NCBI RefSeq assembly: GCF_036884255.1
Contig: NZ_CP145605.1
Location: 3,410,001 to 3,474,000 of the forward strand
Direction: 5' to 3'
Length of the DNA stretch: 64,000 nt
Source: Paenibacillus tundrae
GTDB taxonomy: Bacteria > Bacillota > Bacilli > Paenibacillales > Paenibacillaceae
Shown in pieces: positions 43,914-53,892 of the stretch (position 1 is the first letter of the stretch; each line of letters opens with the position of its first letter). The position numbers and the translations under genes were made by a program. Under the pieces are notes generated by a model. That model was not told the origin of the DNA. It ran no database searches and saw only the letters and a program-made list of their open reading frames with translations.

Positions 43914-45512
43914 TTAGCTTTCGTTCTGATCCAGGAACACCTGAGCCTGCTTCACCAGTTCCTCGCGAACCTTCTCAAGACCGAGATTGCGTAGCTCTTC
44001 GTTCAAGCCTGCGGCGCTTTGGCGCCAGTTGGAATCGAGTCCGCTTTTCAGAATTGGATCAAGCGTGGCCGCTTTCGGCTGAAGCTTCGCGATTTCTGTT
44101 TTGACAGACTCGGTATTAAATACAAACCCGGCTAGCGGAAGCTTGTAATACGTGTCGTCCTGCGTTTGATAGGTTATGAGTTTCATGGCATCCTCAGAGT
44201 TATCGCCACTTATGCGAGACATCGTTGGATTCCAGGTCAGTTCATATCCAGGGAATGCATAATTTTTCGTCTGTTCTGTCGATTTATACTCCGTATCGCC
44301 GGATTTTGTCCAATGCGTGCCCTCGATACCTAGTTCGAACAGATCGTGGTTCTCCTGATCCCCGAACAGCCAGTCCAGGAATTTCATAGTACGATCTGCG
44401 TTTTTGGATGTCGCCGGAATTACGAGATAGTTCCACGCTTTATATTCCGTTCCAATAGAACCTTTTTCCATATTGCGAATTTTGGAGTTATATACAAAGA
44501 ACTCCAACTCTGCTTCTGGTACTGCTGTTTTCAGTTTGTCTCGCATGCTTGCAAAGCCATTAATAGTACCTTCGTTTGCAGCTGATTTGCCACTGGCGAA
44601 CAATGCACCGGGATCTTTTTCGTTTAAAACGTCCTTCTGTACATACTTATTCCATTCTACCTTCGTATCGTTATTACCGTAAAAGTAATCGGAGCTGTTA
44701 AATGGGGCCGGATACTTGGCAAATTCCTCTTCCGGATCGCCAAGCGTCGAGGCTCCCAGAACCTTTTTGCCATCCTCGGACAAAATCATATTAAATGTGG
44801 TGCCGGTTCCTGCAATCGCGTAAGGTTCGGAACGAACCTGGGTCTGAGGCTCCTCATTGCCAAACATTTTAAAGAATCCGCGATCTCCCATTAAGGCAAA
44901 CGGAATCATTTCAGGCTCGTTTTCCTTTACTTTGTCGAGATACGCCTTAAGATCGTCATAAGACTGGATCGGAGCCAAACCGTATTTTTCTCTCAGATCC
45001 TTGCGAATATATATAACCTCGGAGTCATAGTACATGTTTGTAATCGGAATCGCATAGAGATGTCCATTGACTTTGTTTGCATCAAGAAACTCTTGCGAAA
45101 ATGCTTTTTTTAAGCCAGGATATTCATCATTATTGAAATATTTATCCAACTCTTGATAGAAGCCTTGGGAAATATTCTGGTTCAGGTTCATCCATGGCGC
45201 GTCAAACATCAGGTCTACCGCTTCACCTGCAGCCAGCTTCAGCTTGGTTTTCTGTTTATGGTCTGATGCCGGGTTAAATTCGAGATCGAGCGTAGTGTTC
45301 AACGTATCCTTACTACGATTGCCGAATTCGGTAAGTACCTTATCCATGTCTACCGGCTTGTCGCCGAAAAGCATGACCTTCAGTGTAACGGGATCAGTCG
45401 ATGAAGTGTTCGCGCCTTCTGTACTGCTGGATGAAGACGAGCATGCGCTTAGCAATCCGCCCAAGAGAGCGGTAACAACAAGGGGTGCGAGAATTTTAAT
45501 TATTTTTTTCAT
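43914..45512 (-). CDS. LplA-type sugar-binding lipoprotein
   Basis: 532 residues. KIIKILAPLVVTALLGGLLSAC is a lipoprotein signal ending in a LSAC lipobox followed by a Ser-rich linker. VTLKVMLFGDKPVDMDKVLTEF and IPITNMYYDSEVIYIRKDL are characteristic of the long LplA/YtcQ group that binds oligo-uronides or complex oligosaccharides. It ends the transporter transcript that starts with the LplB-type permease. AAAGGGAGG precedes the ATG. Confidence 0.9.
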   Translation of the reverse strand: MKKIIKILAPLVVTALLGGLLSACSSSSSSTEGANTSSTDPVTLKVMLFGDKPVDMDKVLTEFGNRSKDTLNTTLDLEFNPASDHKQKTKLKLAAGEAVDLMFDAPWMNLNQNISQGFYQELDKYFNNDEYPGLKKAFSQEFLDANKVNGHLYAIPITNMYYDSEVIYIRKDLREKYGLAPIQSYDDLKAYLDKVKENEPEMIPFALMGDRGFFKMFGNEEPQTQVRSEPYAIAGTGTTFNMILSEDGKKVLGASTLGDPEEEFAKYPAPFNSSDYFYGNNDTKVEWNKYVQKDVLNEKDPGALFASGKSAANEGTINGFASMRDKLKTAVPEAELEFFVYNSKIRNMEKGSIGTEYKAWNYLVIPATSKNADRTMKFLDWLFGDQENHDLFELGIEGTHWTKSGDTEYKSTEQTKNYAFPGYELTWNPTMSRISGDNSEDAMKLITYQTQDDTYYKLPLAGFVFNTESVKTEIAKLQPKAATLDPILKSGLDSNWRQSAAGLNEELRNLGLEKVREELVKQAQVFLDQNES

Positions 45513-45579
45513 GATACAACAACCTCCCTTTATGATGTTTGATGTCTTGTATAAATGAAAGGCACATTAGCTGATTGGG

Positions 45580-46464
45580 TTATCCTTTTACTGCCCCTAC
45601 CATCAATCCTTTGACGAAGTATTTCTGAAGAAAAGGATATAAGAAAATAATCGGCCCAATCGTCACTACTGTAGTGGCTAAGCGTGTGGTCAACGTAGGC
45701 ACTACATAGTTAGGCAAGCTGACTTTGGAAGACAACTCGGATGCGAATTGTGTATTGCTCATAATTCTCATGATCAAATACTGCAGCGGCCACAGATCCT
45801 CTTTGGAGATGTACAACATCGCTTCAAACCATTTATTCCAAAAGGCCAGCGCGTAAAACAGTCCAACTGTTGCTATGGCAGGCATGGAGATAGGCAAAAT
45901 AATGCGGAATAAAATGTAGATGTCATTCGCACCATCGATTTTGGCCGATTCCGCAAGCGATTCGTCAATCGATTTGAAGAAGTTACGCATCAGGAACATG
46001 TTCCATGGACTGACCAGTGCCGGAATGATTAGCACCCAGATGCTGTCTTTCATGTCCAAGTATTTGCTGATAAGCAGGTAGTTAGCAACCAGACCCCCGT
46101 GGAACAGCATGGTGAAATAGACGTAAAAGTTGATTGTGTTCCGGTACTTCAGATGACGAAGTGACAACGGATAGGCCAGCGCACAGGTGACCAGCATAGC
46201 AAGTGCCGTGCCTACAACAGTGACAAAGATCGTCACCCCGTAAGCTCTATAAATTGTGGCATCCTTAAAGATCAGTTTGTAGGCATCCAGTGAGAACTCA
46301 CGCGGCCAGAGTGAATACCCGTGCTTCAGAATGCTGGATTCGGTCGAAAGTGAGCTGCTGATAACGGAAATGAACGGAAATAGACAAAAGATTGCAAATA
46401 CGGTCAGCAGGACGTAAAAAGCGATTTTCACGCTGTAATCCTGCCAGCTTTCTTTGATTACCAC
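45580..46464 (-). CDS. LplC/YtcP-type ABC permease
   Basis: 294 residues with six membrane helices (AFYVLLTVFAIFCLFPFISVI is TM1) and the CUT1 EAA motif around SLAESAKIDGANDIYILFRI. It ends YFVKGLMVGAVKG. It follows the LplB-type permease by 32 bases and precedes the binding protein. Such importers bring unsaturated or intact uronate oligosaccharides into Paenibacillus and Bacillus cells; the ligand is inferred. Confidence 0.92.
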   Translation of the reverse strand: MVIKESWQDYSVKIAFYVLLTVFAIFCLFPFISVISSSLSTESSILKHGYSLWPREFSLDAYKLIFKDATIYRAYGVTIFVTVVGTALAMLVTCALAYPLSLRHLKYRNTINFYVYFTMLFHGGLVANYLLISKYLDMKDSIWVLIIPALVSPWNMFLMRNFFKSIDESLAESAKIDGANDIYILFRIILPISMPAIATVGLFYALAFWNKWFEAMLYISKEDLWPLQYLIMRIMSNTQFASELSSKVSLPNYVVPTLTTRLATTVVTIGPIIFLYPFLQKYFVKGLMVGAVKG

Positions 46465-46496
46465 ATTACTTCACCTGCCTTTGACTTCTGTCAGAT

Positions 46497-47459
46497 TTAG
46501 AAAAGAGCGGATTCCGGACTGAATTTCTTGGCCAGGCTATTCACCACGACAACCAATATGAATCCAACGAGGGATTGGAAGAAACCAACCGCGGCGGCCA
46601 TACTCATATCCCCTAGATCCATCAGAGCGCGATATACATAGGTGTCGATCACGTCAGTTGTTGGATATAACGCCACGTTTCGCCCAATCAACGCATAGAT
46701 CATGCCGAAATCGCCGTAAAAAATACCACCCATGGCCAAGAGCAACATCAGAATGATCGTAGGCTTCACTAATGGCAACGTGATATAACGGATTTTGTGC
46801 CAACGGCTCGCCCCATCAATGGAAGCGGATTCATAGATATCCGGATTGATTCCCGTAATGGTAGCTAGATATACGATGGAACCAAAGCCTGCTCCCTGCC
46901 ATATTTTCATGATCACGAGAATCCAGGGCCAGTATCCCGGCTCGTTATAGAAGGAGATCGGTTCAACTCCAAACAGACCAAGCATCTGATTGATCATCCC
47001 TGTGTCAGTGGAGAGTAGTGAGACCGAGAACATCGCGATTACCGTCCAGGATAAGAAGTTTGGCAGTGTAACGAGCGTTTGCGTGACTCGCTTGAACCTT
47101 TTGCCCCCAAGCTCCGAGAACATGATAGCAATGGCTACGGAACCTAATGTTCCACACAAAATGAACATCGTGTTAAGAAACAAAGTGTTGGCGATAACCT
47201 TTAACGTATCCGTCGATTCAATAAAAAAACTGAAGTTTTTCAAGCCTACAAATTCGCTACCGGTTATCCCTTTGATCGGGTTAAAATCTTGGAATGCAAT
47301 AACGATTCCGCCCATAGGTAGATAGGAGAAAATAAAAATGACAGCAATTCCGGGCAAAGCCAGCAAATAAAGCAAATAGTTTTTTTTCATTTCTGCAAGG
47401 AAACCTGTTTTTTCTCCTCGCACGAGATTTCCGGTTTGAAGAGAAACATTGCTCTTCAT
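46497..47459 (-). CDS. LplB-type ABC permease
   Basis: 320 residues, six membrane segments; YLLYLLALPGIAVIFIFSYLPMGG is TM1 and IYESASIDGASRWHKIRYIT the EAA loop. GGAGGCTGTGACAT precedes the ATG. It is the first gene of the three-gene importer operon at the head of the polysaccharide locus. Confidence 0.92.
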   Translation of the reverse strand: MKSNVSLQTGNLVRGEKTGFLAEMKKNYLLYLLALPGIAVIFIFSYLPMGGIVIAFQDFNPIKGITGSEFVGLKNFSFFIESTDTLKVIANTLFLNTMFILCGTLGSVAIAIMFSELGGKRFKRVTQTLVTLPNFLSWTVIAMFSVSLLSTDTGMINQMLGLFGVEPISFYNEPGYWPWILVIMKIWQGAGFGSIVYLATITGINPDIYESASIDGASRWHKIRYITLPLVKPTIILMLLLAMGGIFYGDFGMIYALIGRNVALYPTTDVIDTYVYRALMDLGDMSMAAAVGFFQSLVGFILVVVVNSLAKKFSPESALF

Positions 47460-47743
47460 ATGTCACAGCCTCCTATCATTTTCTCTTTCTCTATTCAAAC
47501 GACTTCCTTTAAGCAATTTAAATATAGCATTGGGCTGAATAATGATAAATGCGGATTCTTTTGGTCAGTATGTATGTTTTTTTAGAGGATGTTAAGGACG
47601 TATTGTAACTACAATTTGATTCTAATCCAACTGTTAATCGCTTTAAAAGAGACACTCTACTCACACTAAGACGTTTATCTAATCAGCAATGGTACGCGTT
47701 GTCGTCCTTGGAACGGAACAAACACTTATACGTACAATAAGAC

Positions 47744-47792
47744 AAAGAAGCCGCTAAAATAGCGACTTCAATGGAACCATGTTTTATCCCTC
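47744..47792 (-). repeat. 49-base intergenic repeat with terminator hairpin, copy 1
   Basis: AAAGAAGCCGCTAAAATAGCGACTTC and the flank AATGGAACCATGTTTTATCCCTC match the copy at 51881-51929 at 45 of 49 bases. On the minus strand the GAAGTCGCTATTTTAGCGGCTTC hairpin leads into T, so it ends the azoreductase-like transcript. A related shorter element, TTAAAAGAGA..CTCTACTCA..ACT, occurs at 47638-47680 and 48738-48780. The rest of 47460-47743 shows no gene. Confidence 0.7.
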
Positions 47793-47824
47793 GACTGAGT
47801 TTGAATATCAAACTTATTCTTTAA

Positions 47825-48475
47825 TTAAAATACTTCCGCTTTCAAAATAGCTTTTTGAATTGCTTCTGCCTTAATATGTTGTACTTGATCAGGTTTCTCA
47901 CTCATACCCTCAACAAATATAGCTTCTACATCCTCAACGCCCATCAAATTCATAACAGCCTTCAGATAGCTATGACTATATTCAACATGATTAAACTTCC
48001 CGTGAGAAAGTACTGTCCCAGATGCTTGAATGTGCATTACTTTTTTTCCTTGCTGTGTACCCGTTAACCCAGCCAATCCCCGTAGTCCATTATCTGCTCG
48101 TTTAACTGTTTCCCCAATATTTATGATGATGTCTATATATGCCTTCAAAACGGATGGAAAAGAATAATTCCAAACGGGATTGACTATCACTATTTTATCT
48201 GAATCTTTGAATTGTTGAATGAGCTCATGCATTCGTATCACGTCTTTCTTTGTCTCTTCGCGTAGTTTATCAAAAGCATCACCATATGGTGGTTGCCCCC
48301 AGTGTCCTAGGATATCGGCATCGATTTGTGGAAGATCTGTATGGTACAGATCGAGATGAGAGATAACATCTTTTGGATTAAACTTTTTGTACGTTTTAAT
48401 AAATTGGTTACCCACGGACAAACTGTAGGTATCCGTGTTGAGAGGATGAGCTGTTACATACAATACATTTGACAT
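47825..48475 (-). CDS. FMN-dependent azoreductase-like NAD(P)H oxidoreductase
   Basis: 216 residues of the flavodoxin-like fold. VLYVTAHPLNTDTYSLSVG (residues 4-22) is the FMN phosphate loop, IVIVNPVWNYSFPSVLKAYID (about 92-112) is the P-x-WN-x2-P box typical of AzoR and MdaB relatives. The ATG at 48475 follows AAGGAG with long spacing; a frame reaching 48532 has a longer unrelated start. It reduces quinones or azo compounds in the cytosol, as a member of that family; no partner gene is nearby. Confidence 0.88.
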   Translation of the reverse strand: MSNVLYVTAHPLNTDTYSLSVGNQFIKTYKKFNPKDVISHLDLYHTDLPQIDADILGHWGQPPYGDAFDKLREETKKDVIRMHELIQQFKDSDKIVIVNPVWNYSFPSVLKAYIDIIINIGETVKRADNGLRGLAGLTGTQQGKKVMHIQASGTVLSHGKFNHVEYSHSYLKAVMNLMGVEDVEAIFVEGMSEKPDQVQHIKAEAIQKAILKAEVF

Positions 48476-48896
48476 AATTCTGTACACACTCCTTTTATTA
48501 TGTTTCGGTTTCGATAAATTGATCGAAAACATGTAAATTTACATTTCAACTTAACTTAAAATGCTCTTCTACGTAATTCACTTAATATCGGTAATGTAAT
48601 TAATATAGTTACATTTATTTAATATGTCAATATACGGTTAAGATCACCTGGATACAATGGGCTGGTAAGTTTCCTGTGAAGCTGTGTAGAAGCAATACAG
48701 CCTGATCTCCCGCTTCCAAGGTAACTGATTTTGCCGACGCTTAAAAGAGATCTCTACTCATACTCAAAGGTTCATCAAAGCGGAAATGGAAGTAACATGA
48801 CAAAGACCCTTCCACCAATGAAAGGGTCTTATATGCACGTATTTATGAGAATAACTTTGTATGAATAAAAACTTGCTACCTCTTCTTCCCTTTAAC
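48476..48896. other. Intergenic gap with terminator hairpin
   Basis: About 420 bases. AAAGACCCTT...AAGGGTCTT at 48802-48832 is a hairpin just downstream of the GH2 gene. The TTAAAAGAGA element at 48738-48780 repeats the one at 47638. No coding frame is seen. Confidence 0.5.
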
Positions 48897-51716
48897 TTAG
48901 TTAAACAACTTGCGAAGTTCCTCGACTTCGAGGCGGGCAGCTGGCTGGTACGCTGGGCTCTTTACGTAACGCTGGAAGCTGTATAATAACTGTCTTCCCT
49001 CCGGCGTTGCCATTAGACTCTCCAGATTGAGCGCTCCCATCAACACTCTCCCATTCCGCACCTGGCACTCCATTAATAGTCCGAGCTTATGATTACGTTC
49101 AAAATTATCAATGGTCTGCACAATGGGTTGTAAGTCTTGATTCAGATCATCCAGAATGATGGATGAAGATTCGGAAACGATGCTCCACCATGGATAAGTG
49201 GAATACTCCTCTGTGACAAAATGTTCGAAGATCGGATGGTTCTGTTGAATCAACAATCCCATTGTCCCCACGGGAACTTCTCTTTTCATATTTTCCGATA
49301 TCGAACGGAACATCGGATAAGACCAGAAATCAGTGCTGTAGAAACCTTGAATCGCGTGTTGAATCTGTTTGGGATTTGGGAAAAGTAGAATATCTTCTCC
49401 TTGCTCTAGCAGCTCAAGCGCCTGTTCCGAGAGTTCAGTAAATAGATTAAAATTGCTCAGATCCACTTCCTGTTGACTCGGGTAGATCCACAAGTCGTAA
49501 GACTTACGGATATCCGTGCCCGGAATAGACAATTTCATCTCCACTTTGGTCATATTGGAGACTTCAGGGATAGGAATACGAAGTTCCGTGATACTCACAA
49601 TATTTTCTCCATGGACTGCGGGCAGATTAACTTCACCTTCCACAAGGATGATGTCTTCGATCTGATCGCTTTGAAGTACCCATTTCAATTGAAGTCCATC
49701 CAATGCTTGCCTCCGGAAGTAACTTAGTTCAATACGTGCTTCGAACAATTCTCCGGCTTGATAATTATATTTAGGGAATCTCGCCAGCAGCACAGCATCG
49801 GAACAGAACGTTCTCCACTCCTCAGGTGTAATCATGCCCTTGGAATCCATGAACGCGTCCAGCACACCTACCAGCGCTGTTCCCTGACCACTGAAATCCT
49901 GGAGATCCAGCAGTTGGAACCCGGCTAGTTGCTGCGAACGAAAAGCGGCTTCCAGTTCCTCCTTGTAACATTGAACTGCGAGTTTACCCGAGGCTCTGAA
50001 GTAGGCTGCCGCCAGATGTCCCAGTCCCTTCGCTTCCAGACGCTCCCGAAACACTTCGAAGTTCTTCGCTTTGAGAGAACCCGTATACTTGCTAATTTCA
50101 TCGAAATTAGGAAATGTGGCGTACTGTCCAATTTCATGCGAGATGACCGGTACATGTGAGACAAGTTGATCGCTTCCGGCTTCGGCCTGTACTGTTTTGG
50201 AGCCTGTCCCATATTGAATCTGAATCTCTTTCCTCCCCGTTTGTGTAGAAGCGTCAGCATCGCTTCCTTGCTCAGGTGTAATGTTCGAATCATAATCTTT
50301 CAACGTGTTGGGCAAATCGGTCTGCACATGACCTAGCGGAGCATCACACATTGCATACGATCCTCTGAACAGACGCTCTTTGGAGAAACGTACTCCACAG
50401 AAAAACTCACTTTCCTCCAGAATGTCCGGCACAAACTGAAAGTTATTGGAACCTTCGGTGTATAAATGACGATGATCATATGCCTTGTAATCCTTCAGGA
50501 TCGAATTCAATTTGTCCTTGCTTCCCCATAGTTCATTGCCCATGGACATCATGACAAATGAGGGATGATTACCAAAAGTCTTCAGCATCGCAAATCCCTC
50601 GCTAATCAGGTAATCCTGCTCTGCTTGATTGTGCCCTTCCGAGGATTCATCCGTAATCGTTCCCCAGAACGGGAGCTCTGGCTCCATGTAGATACCGAGC
50701 AGATCCGCTGCAATAAAAGCAGCTTCTGGAGGACAACAGGTATGGAAACGGTAGTGATTGATACCGTAGGACTTAGAGATAGAGAGAATGCGAATCCATT
50801 CATCCACATCGGTTGGCGCGTATCCCGTTAGCGGAAAGATCAGCCCATCATGTTTACCTCGAAGAAACGTTTTACGGCCATTAATGGTGAATTTGTCTCC
50901 AGCCGCTCGGAATTCTCGTAATCCCGTCCATACTTTGGTGGAGTCCAATACTTCACCGTTCTGATCTTGCAGATGAATATGTAGTTGGTACAGGTTAGGT
51001 TCATCATCACTCCATAACATGGCATCTTCGCCAATCTTGTACATCAGCTGGATCTCCTGCGAATCCGGGGTGAATATCTGTTCCTCCGTCGTAAACACCG
51101 GATCTGCACTGACCGCAACAGCTGATACCACAATTTGCACGTCTTGCAGCTCACCGACAAGTGCTGCCTTAATCTCCAAAGATCGAGTTGCCAGAACAGG
51201 GTAGACTTGGACATTATCCAGAAAAACACGCTCGAAAAATTGAAGTTCCAACTTCCCTGTAATCCCGTTCCAATTCGTCTGTGTGTCCTCGGAAGTAAGG
51301 TGACCTCCTTTGGTTGGATACTCGGTATTGTCCACTCGAATCGTAATTGTATGCGTTCCAGCGGTTAGCCCTGCCTCAATCTGGTAACGGTGAGGCGTGT
51401 TCAGACTGTTACGTGTCCCTAACTCTTCACCATCGATCCAGACTGTCGTAACTCTCGTACGTTCCAGGTGTAAGAAGCAACGTTTGTCAGCCAAGTGCTC
51501 TGGGATTTCGATCTCTCGTGAAAACCATGCATACCCCTCAAATAGATATTCATCTGTCAGTGCACCTATTAACAGATTTTCGTTTTTCTTGCCCTTGGCC
51601 GCATGAGATGTCGTATTTGGCAATGTTATAACGTCTGAAAAATTCAAACCACGTTCTATCTTATGTTCATCGAGTTGCAGTTTCCAGGTACCCTCCAGAT
51701 TTAGTGCAGCTATCAT
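48897..51716 (-). CDS. GH2-family glycosidase
   Basis: 939 residues with the GH2 layout: a jelly-roll sugar-binding domain (residues 1-170), an Ig-like domain, and a TIM barrel. MSMGNELWG holds the acid/base Glu395 and PVISHEIGQY the nucleophile Glu528. The family covers beta-galactosidases, glucuronidases and mannosidases, so the sugar is not defined. No signal peptide. ATG at 51716 follows AAAGGGGATATTGTC. It has its own transcript with a cre-like site and may assist the polysaccharide locus. Confidence 0.88.
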   Translation of the reverse strand: MIAALNLEGTWKLQLDEHKIERGLNFSDVITLPNTTSHAAKGKKNENLLIGALTDEYLFEGYAWFSREIEIPEHLADKRCFLHLERTRVTTVWIDGEELGTRNSLNTPHRYQIEAGLTAGTHTITIRVDNTEYPTKGGHLTSEDTQTNWNGITGKLELQFFERVFLDNVQVYPVLATRSLEIKAALVGELQDVQIVVSAVAVSADPVFTTEEQIFTPDSQEIQLMYKIGEDAMLWSDDEPNLYQLHIHLQDQNGEVLDSTKVWTGLREFRAAGDKFTINGRKTFLRGKHDGLIFPLTGYAPTDVDEWIRILSISKSYGINHYRFHTCCPPEAAFIAADLLGIYMEPELPFWGTITDESSEGHNQAEQDYLISEGFAMLKTFGNHPSFVMMSMGNELWGSKDKLNSILKDYKAYDHRHLYTEGSNNFQFVPDILEESEFFCGVRFSKERLFRGSYAMCDAPLGHVQTDLPNTLKDYDSNITPEQGSDADASTQTGRKEIQIQYGTGSKTVQAEAGSDQLVSHVPVISHEIGQYATFPNFDEISKYTGSLKAKNFEVFRERLEAKGLGHLAAAYFRASGKLAVQCYKEELEAAFRSQQLAGFQLLDLQDFSGQGTALVGVLDAFMDSKGMITPEEWRTFCSDAVLLARFPKYNYQAGELFEARIELSYFRRQALDGLQLKWVLQSDQIEDIILVEGEVNLPAVHGENIVSITELRIPIPEVSNMTKVEMKLSIPGTDIRKSYDLWIYPSQQEVDLSNFNLFTELSEQALELLEQGEDILLFPNPKQIQHAIQGFYSTDFWSYPMFRSISENMKREVPVGTMGLLIQQNHPIFEHFVTEEYSTYPWWSIVSESSSIILDDLNQDLQPIVQTIDNFERNHKLGLLMECQVRNGRVLMGALNLESLMATPEGRQLLYSFQRYVKSPAYQPAARLEVEELRKLFN

Positions 51717-51753
51717 GACAATATCCCCTTTTGGCTTCATTGTATTTGATACT

Positions 51754-51767
51754 AGTAATCGCTTACA
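51754..51767 (-). promoter_or_regulatory. cre-like site upstream of GH2
   Basis: Read on the minus strand TGTAAGCGATTACT matches the CcpA consensus with one mismatch in the last base. It lies about 38 bases before the GH2 start. Confidence 0.5.
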
Positions 51768-51880
51768 AATCACAAAAAACGTTTTCGAATATCATACCTG
51801 TATTATAAACTCGATTGATGCTCCTAGCATAGTTTATTTCACCTGAATGGGATGGAGTAAAAGAACTTGTACTGATAAAA

Positions 51881-51929
51881 AAAGAAGTCGCTAAAATAGC
51901 GACTTCAATGGAACTATGTTTTGTTCCTC
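51881..51929 (-). repeat. 49-base intergenic repeat with terminator hairpin, copy 2
   Basis: GAAGTCGCTA-AAA-TAGCGACTTC is a perfect 10-bp stem; on the minus strand seven T follow, making a strong terminator for the GntR gene. The flank AATGGAACTATGTTTTGTTCCTC repeats that of copy 1. Confidence 0.75.
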
Positions 51930-52046
51930 ATACCTGGCGGAATAGTGACTTCAATTAATGGGAAAATGACAGCTCCACTTCATTCGAATTCAGTGTTCAT
52001 ATCCAAAAATCGTGCCAGTGCCCTTCAAGCTGATCTTCAAGCTTCT

Positions 52047-52670
52047 TCACTGATTGCTCATAACATGCAGATAAAAGTTCAAATCATTTTCAAGATGCTT
52101 TTTCATCAACTCTTCTGCCCTTTCACCATCTCTAGACTTAATCGCAACGTAAATTTCTTCATGCTCATCGATCAGATGAGGGCGATTATAGATCACAACT
52201 GTTTTTCTGAACAAATAAATAATAGCTTGCATCCGATCTATAATATCAATCATGAGCGGATTATTACTCGCTTTTACAATGTCATTATGGAAACTTTCGT
52301 TGGCTGACATAATCTCATCTTTTGTCCCTGTTCTCCCAATCTCCACATACTTATACAGTTCTTCAATCTCGTTGTCCTTCAGAAAATTCGCCGCGCATTT
52401 GGCAGAATACCCTTCAAGCAATATACGAACATTAAATAAATTACGTAAATCCTTTTCGGTAGGTTTAACCACTTTTTTCTGAACAATTAATCCTTCGTTC
52501 TCCAGCTTACGTATCGAATCTCTTATGGGCGTTCTGCTCACTCCAAGCTCAGCAGCGAGCTTCTCTTCAACAATCTTCGTACCGCTAGAAAGTTCACCGC
52601 TTAAAATCTTGTCTCGGAGAATTTCATAACATTGATGATACGCCGGTCGTGAACTATTATTTTCATGCAC
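52047..52670 (-). CDS. GntR-family regulator with FCD domain
   Basis: 207 residues. The winged helix has YEILRDKILSGELSSGTKI and LAAELGVSRTPIRDSIRKLE (about residues 13-56), followed by an all-helical FCD ligand domain (FHNDIVKASNNPLMIDIIDR, with the metal-site His residues FHNDIV and DEHEEIYVAIKSRD). GTG at 52670 follows GAGGTGAAGTTA; frames reaching 52724 lack a ribosome site. It is divergent from the acid-sugar operon, and four GTATAC boxes lie between. It is the probable repressor of that operon. Confidence 0.88.
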   Translation of the reverse strand: MHENNSSRPAYHQCYEILRDKILSGELSSGTKIVEEKLAAELGVSRTPIRDSIRKLENEGLIVQKKVVKPTEKDLRNLFNVRILLEGYSAKCAANFLKDNEIEELYKYVEIGRTGTKDEIMSANESFHNDIVKASNNPLMIDIIDRMQAIIYLFRKTVVIYNRPHLIDEHEEIYVAIKSRDGERAEELMKKHLENDLNFYLHVMSNQ

Positions 52671-52759
52671 TAACTTCACCTCAGTCTCATTTCTCATATA
52701 AGTATAGTACCAAATTATGTTCATAAAATCATTCCATTAAGCGATATCCACTAATGAAA

Positions 52760-52829
52760 GTATACGTATTTTTATAAATTGTATACAAAATAATATTTTA
52801 ATGTATACAATTTTATATTTTTAGTATAC
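52760..52829. promoter_or_regulatory. Phased array of four GTATAC boxes
   Basis: GTATAC occurs at 52760, 52781, 52803 and 52824, spaced 21, 22 and 21 bases, about two helical turns. Three are embedded in TTGTATACAA or (A/T)GTATACAAT-like dyads, as bound by FCD-type GntR proteins. TGAAAACGCAATCA at 52832 is a near match to a cre site. The rest of 52671-52983 holds the operon leader. Confidence 0.65.
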
Positions 52830-52983
52830 AATGAAAACGCAATCAACGATGTAAGCGGTTGCTGAGGACACGATTGATGCTGCTCTTCAAGTCTCATCAA
52901 TGTTCTTCGTATTTCGCTCGCTGAACAATATCCATTTACGGGCATAGAAGCCCTCGCTTAGAAACGTATTAGGAGGAAATATC

Positions 52984-53892
52984 ATGGCTAAAAAAGTAGG
53001 ATTTATTGGACTCGGAATCATGGGGAAACCGATGGCTCTTAATCTCAGAAAAGCAGGACACGAATTAACCGTTAATGATCTGAATCAGGAAGCGGTTCAA
53101 ATATTGCTAGACTCAGGTGCAACTGCAGCTTCCTCACCAAGAGAAGTCGCTGAGAACTGTGAAATTATCATTACTATGCTCCCTGCATCTCAACATGTAA
53201 AAGCTGTTGTTTTGGGTGAACAAGGTATTTTATCTGGAGCAAAAGAAGGCTCAATCATTATTGATATGAGCTCCATCACTCCTGCCGTTTCCATTGCTCT
53301 TGCAGAAGAAGCTGCAAAAAAAGGCGTTGGCTTTTTGGATGCACCCGTTAGCGGCGGAGAGCCTAAAGCCATTGATGGTACTTTAGCAATTATGGTAGGC
53401 GGCAAAGAGAGCGTATTCGAAGCTGCCAAATCCGTTTTGTTTGATTTGGGAACAGCTGTCACCTTGGTTGGAGATAGTGGATGTGGAGTTACTGCGAAGC
53501 TCGCTAACCAGATCATTGTTAACTTAAATATAGCTGCAATGTCCGAAGCGCTTGTTCTGGCAGCTAAAGCGGGGATCGATATCGAGAAAATGTATCAGGC
53601 AATTCGAGGCGGATTAGCAGGTAGTGCAGTTCTTGATGCCAAAGTTCCACTGATTCTCGAAAGAAACTTTGCTCCAGGAGGTACGATTGCGATCAATATG
53701 AAGGATATTACTAACGTAATGGATACCGCACATGAGATTGGAGTACCTCTTCCATTGTCTAGTCATCTGTTAGAAATATTCCATGCGCTGAAGGTTGATG
53801 GGAAACTAATGGATGACCACGGCGGGATCGTACAATATTATGAAAAGTTAGCGAATGTCGAAGTAAGGGGTCTTGACCATGCAAACAAATAA
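52984..53892 (+). CDS. GarR/LtnD-like hydroxyacid dehydrogenase
   Basis: 302 residues of the beta-hydroxyacid dehydrogenase family. KVGFIGLGIMGKPMALNLRKA (residues 4-24) binds the dinucleotide, DAPVSGGEPKAIDGTLAIMV (about 119-138) the substrate, and GVTAKLANQIIVNLNIA (about 166-183) has the catalytic Lys. In acid-sugar pathways this enzyme oxidises L-threonate or D-erythronate before the DUF1537 kinase. AGGAGGAAATATC precedes the ATG. It overlaps the kinase gene by 14 bases. Confidence 0.88.
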   Translation: MAKKVGFIGLGIMGKPMALNLRKAGHELTVNDLNQEAVQILLDSGATAASSPREVAENCEIIITMLPASQHVKAVVLGEQGILSGAKEGSIIIDMSSITPAVSIALAEEAAKKGVGFLDAPVSGGEPKAIDGTLAIMVGGKESVFEAAKSVLFDLGTAVTLVGDSGCGVTAKLANQIIVNLNIAAMSEALVLAAKAGIDIEKMYQAIRGGLAGSAVLDAKVPLILERNFAPGGTIAINMKDITNVMDTAHEIGVPLPLSSHLLEIFHALKVDGKLMDDHGGIVQYYEKLANVEVRGLDHANK

